A DNA stretch of 64,000 nucleotides, taken from Diploscapter coronatus (taxonomy: Eukaryota; Nematoda; Chromadorea; Rhabditida; Rhabditidae). Below the pieces are notes generated by a model. That model worked only from the letters and a program-made list of their open reading frames with translations, made no database searches and was not told the origin of the DNA. The stretch is from positions 34,239,249 to 34,303,248 of the forward strand of contig OZ038423.1 of NCBI GenBank assembly GCA_964036155.1, written 5' to 3'. Both the position numbers and the translations under genes were made by a program. Below, piece by piece: positions 54,301-64,000 of the stretch. Within the stretch, counting starts at the first letter, position 1, and every line of letters begins with the position of its first letter.

Positions 54301-57300
54301 ATAAGTCAATTTGCATTTTATTCGACATACATAACTTTCAGACCGGCCTGACTCCGATGATGGAGGCAGCGAACGGTAACTACGATGCAGTGGGAGAGCT
54401 ACTGCTACAGTACCACGCAGATCCGAATGCAGCCCCTGTGCCCTCCTCGAAGGACACCGCACTCACCATCGCTGCGGACAAAGGACACTTTCGATTCGTC
54501 AGTCTCCTTCTTCGGCATGGGGCTAACATCGATGCGAGGAATAAGAAGGTAGGAGCTTTAGACTAGGTTCGATGAATTGAAACATTTTTATAAGCGAGTT
54601 ATTCAATGAACCGTCTACATTTTGTGATTCTATTCCTTATTTGAAGTAATATTGCATCATTGTGCGCGTTCATATGCCTTGATATCGTGTCAAACTATTT
54701 TACGTGCAAAATTTCGACACACTTGACATCGATTTCAAAAGCTTTCACGCAAAATTGCTTGACTTTGATACGATGTCAAAATATGGATAAGACTCGAAAA
54801 CACTGATTAAGAATCAGTATTCCGATGGAAAAATCGGTTTTTCAGGGCTGCACGGCTCTGTGGCTGGCGTGCCATGGCGGTCATCTGGAGACAGTTCGCG
54901 AGTTGGTGCAGCACGGCGCGGATGTCGATGCTCAGGACAACAGGAAGTGCACTCCGCTCATGATCGCCTACAAGAAGGGAATGATCGATGTGAGTACTCG
55001 TAGGCCTCTTGCACTAGCTACCCTCAAACTACTCTTAATCCTTTGTAAAAGTTATCTCCTTTTATGGGAAATAGCATAGGGAAGAAAAAGAAGGTAAATT
55101 TTACAAAAGGTTAGAGCAACTTGAAGATGTAACTAGTGCCAAGCTCTGGACTTAAATATTTTTTATCTTTAAAAATTCTTACGCATCAGTGTTCCTATTC
55201 TGACCCCTTTTCACAAAAGTCTAAGTCCAAAATTTTCTGAGCCACAAATCATTCAGCTTTCTGGCATTGATATAGAATTTTTGTAGGAGATTCGGATACA
55301 ATACATTCTCTCAAACTGAACATCATCTTGAGACTTAGAACTTTTAATATTTGACTTGAAAGCGAAAGTCTAATATTTTGTAGCTCAACTCGACGATACA
55401 ATTTGGTTCTATTTTCGCTTTACTAATCCCTGTCTCGTATTTGAGTGATAAGGAGATATTTAGAAGAGGCAGTAGATTTGTGGCAGCTAATCCAAAGAAG
55501 GCCATTAAGTCGGCATATTTCACCATACCTCCTACATCTTTGTCTCAATTTCCAAGTTTATACCCCTCTAACTACAAATGGCGCGTAATCATATCGACTT
55601 TTTATCCGCGTAAGCTACAACTTTGGGTGTAAATGTCGAGTTGAACTTTGTATTTTACTGATTAGGCGAATTAAACTCGATCTTTGAACGTACACGGAAC
55701 AAGAAAATGTGCAGTGATATCTCTAGTGACAATAGATTTCAATTCTAGGTATTTTGTTCCTTTTTCATGTGCTCTTTTCCATTCTGAAGCAAAAGTATGA
55801 GTTGTTGAATTTGCAGGTAGTGAAGTACATGGTGGAACACGTGAAGCAGTTCCCATCAGACCAGGAACTGGACAGATACATACAGACGATTGTGGACAAG
55901 GCTGGAGACCTCAGACAGTCCTGCGAGGACTGCAAGCAGATCATCATGCAGGCGAAGACTGCTCAGGCTGAGGAGGCCAACAGGGCTGCTGCTGACCTTC
56001 TCGCTCTACTCGACAAGGAGGAGGAGGAAATGAGATCTAGAAAGGTAGGGAAGATTATAAATGGTTTTCACTTATAGTTTCTGATTCAATATTGATTTCA
56101 TCATAAATCCTCCAAAAAATTTCCATGAAAGAGTAAGAAGATATTCTTTAAAAGGCCAATTTTATCATTTCGTAGATATTTTAGGCGAACAGTGAGAATG
56201 CTAATTTACTGAGAATTGATAATTCAGGAGGCGAAGCAGAGAAAGAAGGAGAAGAAGCGAGAGAAGAAAGCAGCTGGCAAGAAGACCGAAGGAACTGAGT
56301 CAGCGACCACTGCCAAGGAGGAGGAAGTCGAAGAGACAGTGCCAGAGCCGCCACCTCAAGTGGAGAGCAAGAAAGAACAACAGAAAGTGGAGACTGGAGT
56401 CAAGCAGAAGAAGGAGGAGGAGGTTGAAATGGTATCTATATAGTATCGTATTTGAATAACATGCATATGTTTCAGCCGAGCGAAGACGAGTCGGAGAAGC
56501 TACTGCTGAAGACGTCGCCCAAAGCTGCTGATGCAAAGGCTCAACAGGTCAATTTTATAGTTCATTTAGTACCCATCTTTTCTTGTAAATCCGCTCTTTA
56601 TTTTCTTGATTTTTATTATTCATGCCAAAATTGCACGGGGGTTTATTTAGAAAAATGCTGAAGTCGATTTTATTTTTCAACTCTTTTGAAGGCGGCAAAT
56701 TCATGCACTTATAGTTTAAAATGACTCTTCCTGAAAACAGTAGCATGAAGATCAAACATCGCAAACAGTGATTCTTTAGTCGGAAGATCGCGTGCCAACG
56801 ATGATCGAGCACGACAAATCAGCTCTGTCGCAGCCTGTCGCACAGCAACAAAGTCGACAGGAAGACCATGGACAGAATGGTCAGAGCAGACAGAGGAGAG
56901 GCAAAGCTGCTGCAGGGAATAGAAGAGGAGACAGGAAGAAGGAAGCTGGAGGACAACACGATGATGCTAATGGAATGAGTGCTGCCCAGATTGAACAACA
57001 CCCTGGAAGACTGCATGTCCATCTGCCCACTGGAAGGACCTCGGCTGGACAACTCTCGGCTGGATCTGGTATGAACATTGGTCCGAATTATTTAAAAATT
57101 AAATTCTAGAAATTGCATCATTCTACGATTTTCTTTGATCTTGACACTGAATTAAAAATATTGAAATGTCTGAAAATTCAGATTGAAACTTATTGATTTT
57201 AGGAAGATCCTCGGCAATGAGTCCGCAGCAATCGGACGAGTGGCAGAAAGCGCAGAAGAAGAGAGGAGCCACGAAGAAGCAGCCCACTCCACAATCGTCC

Positions 57301-60300
57301 ATCGACAAGCCTACTTCTGCAGAGGAAAACGGGTGGAAGGATGTCGAGGCGGTAGGCATTTCGTATCTTCTAATCTTTTGAAAAAATCCTATTGAACAAG
57401 TATTTGCAAAAAGTTGATATCTCGATGATAAGTATCACTGGGGAAGTAGTTGAAATTTGTAGGATGAGTGATGAAGGTGATGTGAAACAGTCCTTGCTGC
57501 CTAATTTCTGTAACCCCGTAATTAATCAGCTCAACCTTGGTTGTTTTAGCCAAAGTCGCGAAAGGGCAGAGAGGTCGCAAACGCGAACGCGCTTTCAGAT
57601 GCAAAAGAGTCGCAACAAAGAAGTGTAAGTTTGGTGATCATTATTATGAGCAGCCGCTTTATTTTTACCGTGCTAAATCTACAGACTAAAGATGTAAACG
57701 AAGTTGCTTTCTTTGTCAAAGGAAATTGGTAGTGTAGATAAAAATGTTCTGCAAGCTAGATTTACTGGAAGTCAGTATTCCCTGTCAAGATGTTTACCTC
57801 AAATTCATGAATAATTCTTACGAAACAACGTTGCGTGTCAATATTTCAGTGTTTAGATGCGAAATGCGCAATTTAGTCATAGAAATAAGGAGAAAGAGGC
57901 GCATAAAAATGTATAATCCGGATGTTGAATTTCTAGGCCCGTCGCAAGATTAGCTCACTGTTGGTGAGCAGTTCGGTGATCGCGCGAGTCATCGGCCGAA
58001 GCGGAATCAACATCAACGCAATCAGAGAGGCCACTGGGGCGTCCATCGAGGTAAACAATCCTTGTTTAGAACTTGTAAATCTTAGGAAAAGAACACATGA
58101 ATAGACTTTGTTCTCTTCTTATGATCATTTAATTTCATGCTTGTTTATTTTAAAAGCAATTTGGATGATTCAGTAGATAACATGAAGATCAGTTTCTTTA
58201 CTATTCGTTTTCAATCAAAATGAGAATAGGCAAATTCTCATTTCAGGTGGAGAAGCAGAGCGTAAATCGCAAGGAGCCACACGACAGGCAAATCACCATC
58301 CGAGGCACGGTAGACAGTGTCAGGTCAGACATTTCATCACTATCGTTCCTCGTTTTTCCTTTTCATCATACGTTTTTTTTCTTTTCTTATCTTCTTCAAA
58401 CGCAGTTAGTCAGTCGGGTGTTTTAATGATATGATTCATTATCGCTGACTGAGCATTCGAGAATATAGATTGTGACTCATGAAACTTGGGGGATGAAGGG
58501 AAGAAGGAAGAAAATGGATAGTCTGAGGGGAGTAGGGAAGAAATTCAAGGGTCGAATTGGATAAAAGTAGGCAGGTAGCCAACAGAATACTGAAAGAACT
58601 ACTCTTAGAAGTCTTGTGTATGTATCTTATGACTGATAGTTTTGACGTATGAAATTGTGGGAGAATTTCTGGTTGGATATTCGTTTTGGATGCCCGAAAG
58701 CAGGAAAGCAGGAAGGGGAGAGCTTGAGTTTGTTCGACCCTAAGGGCTTGAGGGCTCTAGGCTCTAGGGCTGAAGCGGGAGATGCAGATGCAGATGCAGA
58801 TGCGAATGTGAGTGCGAGTGCGAGAAGAGATCAATATGCATGAGGCAGGGGGAATGGGAAGCAGAAGCTCTCCCTCTCTCCTTCTTTGGCATTCTCCTTC
58901 TCTCTGCGTCTTTAGTTCTCCTTCCCTCCCTCCTGCCTTCCAGCCAAATAGTTAGGCAGTCAGCCAACCCTTTCCATTCTCCTCGTGCAGCGAGAACTCC
59001 ATCCCTTCCCTCTTCTGCTCTTCTGCTAATTGATGCTTCTATGCTTCTCTTTCGATTTGTGCATAGAGCCCCCCTCTCGCTTACTTTCTACTTCGATTTC
59101 CCTCCAAATTTACATCTTCTAGGGCTTTGCGGAACACTTGTCCGTGAAAATCTCGGAAAATTCATCAATTTTCCCCATTATACAAGCACCATTATGTTTC
59201 TGAATGAGCAAAATATGAATGGATGGTATATGAATCTAAACTTTTCCAGGATCGCTATTTTATATATTTTTTTTTTCTGGAAGTTTACCAATATTTATAC
59301 TTTATCGACGCTATATTGCAGTACCAATAAGTGAAACTCGCAAAGAAACAAATCTAGGTTGATGTGTTGACGAATATTCCAAAAGGATAACTTTTCCCTG
59401 AACTTTCGAAGAAATAACCGGTCACAATTTAGCTGAGAAGTTCATCTTTTTTTTTCTTTTTATCACCAATTTGGCTTACAGATGGATGAATTTTCCAAAA
59501 AATTCTTACGGCTTCTTCTGTATTTTGTGCTATTTGTGTACGTAATACCTCCTGCTTCATTTCTTTCGATTCATTAACATTTCTTTTTCTTGTTCTCCCT
59601 TCTGGTGCTTTTTGTAGGCAGGGATTATCCTTCATTTGATTTTCAATTTCAATATTTTCTCTCCTCAAGCCTATTAGAGCGTGTAAAGCAGAAAATCGAA
59701 AGGAAAAGAGGGAGGAAAGAGATGGAGGGGGAGTCAATGAATAGAGGAATGAGGATAAAGGCAGATATAAAGTAAGGAAGGGTAAGGGAAATCCTGTGGG
59801 TGCTCGAATTGTGTCTCGTTATCCGACAATTTTATTTTAAAACTCTCAAAAATCACGATTCACAAGGAAAACCGCCCTTTTCTCATTAATGTTGTTAAAA
59901 TCAGCTGCTTTTTTGCGAGTTATTTGTGAGAGAGTAATAAAAAATAATTGTATATATACAACAATAGTGCTGGTTTCAGTTCTTGTAATTAACAGGGAAA
60001 GATAGTTTAGTCTGTATGAAGATAATACCAAAAAATGCAAAATTTCCACGATGAAGTTGCTTTTCGTCTTTAATGCTTCAAGAAAAATCAACTAAATCTA
60101 GACTTTATCTGCAATAAAATTAGACTGCGTTTCTTGTATCCTGAAATTCTCCTACTCTTGACAATATCTCATTCACATCTTTCTAGACTAGAGCAATTGA
60201 GCTTCTGAGTCGATTACCCTATTCCTTTTCCTTCCTCCCCCTTCTTCGTTTCAAGCTTTCCTTCAGTCTTCTCAGTCAGACTTTATTGATTATATTCTTT

Positions 60301-63300
60301 TGTTGATGCAGCCAAATTCAGGAATGCGACGCACATGATCAATGCGCTCGTCGCTGACGGAGACACTAGCATCACTGATATCATTCGAAACGTAAGCTTT
60401 TTCATTCTAAATAAATTTTCAAAATTCTTTTAAAAAATTGTCGAAATTATATATGAAAGATTTACTTAATTATAAAAAATTACATAATCAACAAATATCT
60501 TCACTTTTCGAATATTTTCGTATCGAAGATGGAGCAAAACCATCATTTTTAATTATATTCACGATGTAACTCTAGAATTTTCGAATTAGCCGAGCATTCA
60601 TTTTCGAGAAACATCGTTAGAGTGCCTTTTCATCACCCCTCTTCCTGGATTATGAAATCCGTTGAGTTTATTGGTGGGTTGTGAAATGGCAGAATGGTCA
60701 AGAATTCGAAATTTAATGAAAACATTTCACTGATTGCTTTTCCGGATAAATCTGAATCCCACATTTTCATCAAATGAACTGTGCCATATTCAATTTAAAT
60801 TAAAATTTTTTAAAGTAGGATAATCAAATAGTTTATTGCAGGTTCTTCGCAGCAATTCCTCGTCAGTGGAGCCGCGCTCCTCGTCGCAGCCATCAGCCGA
60901 GGCCTCGCTTCCCGCTCTCATCCAATCTTCCCAGATACAGATACAGCCACAGACACAGTTCATTCCTGCAGCTGCCAACATTCCTCACAAACACAAGGAC
61001 GAGCAGGCACAACAGAGAATGACCGCATCTGTCAATGCGGCTACATGTAGGTCTACCATAAGGATCATGAACACAAAGTTTGAGCACAACTATTGGAAGG
61101 AATACAAATTTCTGATGACGAGTTAATTCAGGCAGGAAATGAAAATCTAGAATTGAAGCTTAGCTGAAAATATTCCTGTTTTGGAGAAACAGTTTGATGC
61201 AAGAATTTCTAAATAATGACTCCTGACAATTTTTTTCAATCGCTGACTTTCAGCCGCTGCCTCCACCGGCGAAAAATCGTCCAAATCGGGCACAGGCTCA
61301 GGACAACAGGGTTCTGCCTCGACAACCACAACCACGAATGTCTGGGAACAGAGAATGGCCAGACAGAAGGAGAAGGAATTGAGGGAGAAGCAGGAAGGTA
61401 AGAGTAAAAATAGTGAGATCTTCAATTGGCTAAATGGACGAAAACGAAGGGTAGCATTTAGAACTTTTTTAGTAAAGTAAATCCCAACCTCTTCGCAATA
61501 TTTTCACTTACTTTATTTCTACGACAACTAAGAAGTTACCTTGGTGAACCCTCCATACATCTTTCAGCAGTTCGTGCAGGCTCTGATCGTTCCACCTCTT
61601 CGCCCCGCACAATCTCGGAGCCATCTGCAATGGATGAACCGTCCAAGCCGCAGAGCATCGAGCAACCACCTGCTGTGGCTCCCCAGCAACTGCCCAATCC
61701 AATCGGGCCTCCCAACAAAGAGAAATCAGGGGATGAGGAATCGCCGACAGGAAAGAAAGCTAATAAACCTGGTTAGTTCGAATCTTAGAACAAAACTTAT
61801 GAACTTTAAAGACTAAGGAAAGATCGATAATAGATATTTGTCAGAACTCTGGGAATTTCGAATCCAACCTTTCACACATTTTAAATAGTGTGGGGAAGAT
61901 TGCTCCTGAGTTTCATCATTGAATTTCTGCATACTCTGATCATGCACACGAAGTTGTAGCTGTCGTATATGAAAAATGACTGATAAATATATTCTAGAGA
62001 AGTAAAGTTTCAGAGCCGATCCGCACATCTCCAACGGTGCCTCTCCCAGTTCTGCCGGAAGTCACCCCGAACACATCACTACCCTACACGCCTCTGTCTG
62101 CACCGAACAATTCACAGACTGTCCAGAGAAACATCTCCACGGACTCGGTGCTCACTCCAACAGGCCACGATCTGACTGACATCACTTTCCTCGATGAGTC
62201 CACTCATGCTAAACTCGCGGAGGTAGACAGATTTTTCTCGAAATCATTTGAAATGGAATAAGTATTTTTCGAAACTCAAAAGTGGCTTTCAAGCAGAGTA
62301 ATTGTGAATTGTGTGTGATCTTTCCATTACGAACTTATCTTTCTACGTTTTCACGACAAAATTCTCGTGACCGAGCGATTTCAATTAACTCGTACAGAAA
62401 AAATCAGATGATACGAAACTTGAAGCGAAAAATTGATGATTATTTTTTATTTTCAGATCTGGGGCCCAGGCTCAGAGCAGAGCAACGGTCCAGCGTGGGG
62501 TGGCGAGCTGCTTTTGAACAACTTCTCCTCGCTGAACATCACAAGCGCGGGCACGGAATGGGGCAATTCGACTGACTTCCTCGGACTGCAGCCTTCTTCT
62601 CCGACCAAACAGACGGCTGTCTCGTCCAGCAACAACCCCATGTATTCCACTGCGGCAGGTAAAGGATTTTTGAGTTTCTTGTGAAAATCTCACAAAAACG
62701 ATGTGGAAAATTATCATTGGTTTTTCATTGGCTTCTTTTGATAGCAAGATAGAAAGGATTGAGATTTTGGAAAGCCTGTTATATAAACCGCATCGAATTT
62801 CATGTTCGAAAGTTCACGATTTTTAAAATATAATCTTAAAAGTTCCAGACTGGTCCTCCTCTCTGGGCGCAATGGGAGTTGCCTCGAATGCAGAGCCGCA
62901 GAAGGCAGTCGGCTATGGCCGCTCTCAGTCGACAGTGCAAATGCAGCAACAACAGCAGTCTCTGCGCTCCTCGTCCCAGTCCGCTGTGCCCATCATGCAA
63001 CAGGTCGGCATGCAGAGGGCATATATACAACAGCAGACTGGCCACAATGGTAGTCAGGATAACAACGTATTCAATCAGGTAAACTACTCATTGTTACTGA
63101 TTTTATAAATACCATTTATTTTATTGGTATACGAATTTTCATTGAATTCAATTCTTGAATTTCCTCCAACCTCCTGATCAGTTTTCTTTTCAATAATTCT
63201 GATAATTTGAAGATCCAAGATATCGATGGCTAAAATCGATCAGAACATTGATGATTTTTAAGGTTTTTAGATGCTCAAATAAAACCCTCGATTGTCTATG

Positions 63301-64000
63301 AGATGAACTCTGTCTAGCGGGAAGAGTAGAGACGCTGGTGTGAATCGCGTAGTGAAAATAGTGTGAGAAAGGAGGGAGCGCGGCGAGAACGCAGGCGGAT
63401 AAAGAGGAAAGACCTCGCACCGGCGTTATAGCCCAGAGAAAGAGGCAACGCTCATCTCAAAGATAATGGAGAGTCTCGAATCGCTTTTGTTTTACAAAAG
63501 CTCGCATCCTTGAAGAATATGATTGTTTTCATTTTAGCTGGCAGCTCAACTTCTGACTCACCAAGGCTCTCACTCGTCGGCCAGCTCAGCGACCTCGACG
63601 ACAGTGCCGATTCCCTCTGCAGCCTCGTCCTACTACCCTTCTCCCTCCTACACGGATCCCTCCATTCTGGGTATGGGCCTCAACACCCCTCCCCAGCCTC
63701 CCCAGCCAGCCATCTCCAATCCGCATCATCATCCACTCAGTCAGGCTCATCAACAACATCACACGATGAAGAACTACATGGCCAATTACCATCAGGTAAA
63801 GATTCCGCTAGCTTCATTTTGAGCCTTTCAGATCTAAATTTCATGTCTTCTTCAGAATCATTTTGAGGAGTTAGTTATCAATTCCTACTTCATATATGAA
63901 AGACCTTACTACTTTCCTTTTTCTTTAGGGAATTCAAGTTAGCGTGTATCATCAGCTATTATTCCAATTCAGAATATCAACGACTTCGACTCGCTGAATT
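45382..64000 (+). CDS. mask-1: MASK/ANKHD1: ankyrin-repeat and KH-domain scaffold (3' end outside window)
   Basis: Large cytoplasmic scaffold known in flies and vertebrates to act with receptor tyrosine kinase and Hippo/Yorkie signalling. About 2,600 codons are visible in some 49 exons. Exons 45382-50542 encode residues 1-~1164: an N-terminal helical region, then ankyrin block 1 (from GLLGLACAVGYEDVADMMIR, 46.5 kb, to ~48.9 kb; about 12-15 units), then a linker. Exons 51502-52770 form a second linker. Ankyrin block 2 (52940-54989, about 10 units) is very close to human ANKHD1: SERTKDT, NKEHRNVSDYTPLSLA, INAQIETNRNTALTLACFQG, PVPSSKDTALTIAADKGH. Lys/Glu-rich coiled coil follows at 55817-56431. 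The KH domain is at 57937-60391, with the GxxG loop as GRSG. The rest is Gln/Ser/Pro-rich and ends beyond the edge. Start ATG 45382 opens MAEDEAVDILSVDAHGE. One join near 49,238-49,280 needs a GC donor or an atypical acceptor. Confidence 0.93.
51014..51311 (+). other. Two candidate alternative first exons within MASK
   Basis: Inside the 960-bp intron before the exon at 51502 are two short ATG-led segments with good donors in phase 0: 51014-51085 (MKKSRKKCTKQRSS…, donor GTAAGT) and 51258-51311 (MEMAEKEVSRVRSESDSE, donor GTCAGA). Either would join the next exon (TQLQFHLSSAAG) in frame. The surrounding DNA is GC-richer than usual for introns here. If real they would start an isoform with only ankyrin block 2 and the KH domain. 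This is inference: the segments have no homology I recognise. Confidence 0.3.
51709..51824. repeat. Hairpin element directly behind a MASK donor site
   Basis: Left arm CTTACAAACCTTATCCTTTG (51709-51728) and right arm CAAAGGATAAGGCTGGTAAG (51805-51824) are inverted copies matching at 18 of 20 positions. The left arm begins 11 nt after the GT of the exon ending at 51697. MITE remnant or RNA hairpin; no target duplication recognised. Confidence 0.6.
55009..55143. repeat. Imperfect inverted repeat in a MASK intron
   Basis: Left arm from TTGCACTAGCTACCC through CTTAATCCTTTGTAAAAGTT pairs imperfectly with the right arm AATTTTACAAAAGGTTAGAG…GTAACTAGTGCCAA. Arms are about 45 bp, separated by about 40 bp. 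The TCCTTTG core is shared with the 51.7-kb element, so the two may be diverged members of one family. Non-coding. Confidence 0.5.
58324..60321 (+). other. Long MASK intron splitting the KH domain, pyrimidine-rich
   Basis: This 2-kb intron interrupts the KH domain between SVR and NATHMINALVADG. It contains a short GATGCA-type hexamer run near 58,779-58,802 and a CT-rich tract at 58,865-59,100. No embedded gene was recognised on either strand. Confidence 0.55.

Noticed and set aside
55375..55660. Inverted pair AGCTCAACTCGAC / GTCGAGTTGAAC suggesting a ~285-bp transposon
   Set aside because: Only about 15-20 bp pair convincingly, no target duplication was seen, and the internal frame has no domain. 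Too weak to call.
58649..59334. Long plus-strand open frames in the KH-splitting intron
   Set aside because: One frame is made by a GATGCA-type repeat and the other by a CT-rich tract. Neither has splice-phase support or homology.

Overview
The window is intron-rich eukaryotic DNA, most likely from a nematode. Introns are often only 42-55 nt and end in a short T-rich tract plus CAG, and several start codons sit just downstream of an unpaired 3' splice signal, as in spliced-leader trans-splicing. One small gene encodes a FLP-10-type neuropeptide (…RSGYIRFG), a nematode family. Genus and species cannot be read from the sequence. Exon borders were worked out by hand from splice consensus and reading phase, so single borders may be off by a few bases.

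Layout. (1) Left end to 2,273, + strand: the 3' part of TGS1, the snRNA/SL-RNA cap hypermethylase. (2) 3,016-6,387, +: a complete nine-exon CSN5/JAB1, the COP9 signalosome deneddylase. (3) 7,128-7,563, -: a two-exon flp-10-like neuropeptide precursor of 70 residues. (4) 7.6-15.0 kb: AT-rich intergenic DNA with no gene seen. (5) 14,993-23,302, +: a secreted protein of about 1,000 residues with an N-terminal C-type lectin domain and a long Lys/Glu/Thr-rich tail. (6) 23,843-30,219, -: a complete 27-exon metabotropic glutamate receptor, closest to group II (mgl-1-like). (7) 30.2-37.9 kb: intergenic, with two short palindromic elements. (8) 37,926-41,136, -: a nine-exon protein with two C2H2 zinc fingers, not recognised further. 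Its largest intron holds a Tc1/mariner-type MITE and a second palindromic element. (9) 41.1-45.4 kb: intergenic, between divergent genes. (10) 45,382 to the right edge, +: MASK/ANKHD1, two blocks of ankyrin repeats and a KH domain, running off the window.

These are ordinary single-copy animal genes, not a functional cluster. They do touch RNA capping, deneddylation, peptide and glutamate signalling, secreted lectin biology and RNA-binding scaffolding. The least expected items are the hidden neuropeptide gene, the lectin's tail architecture, possible internal first exons of MASK in front of its conserved second half, non-canonical splice sites (GC donors, GAG acceptors), and several small inverted-repeat elements in introns and intergenic DNA.
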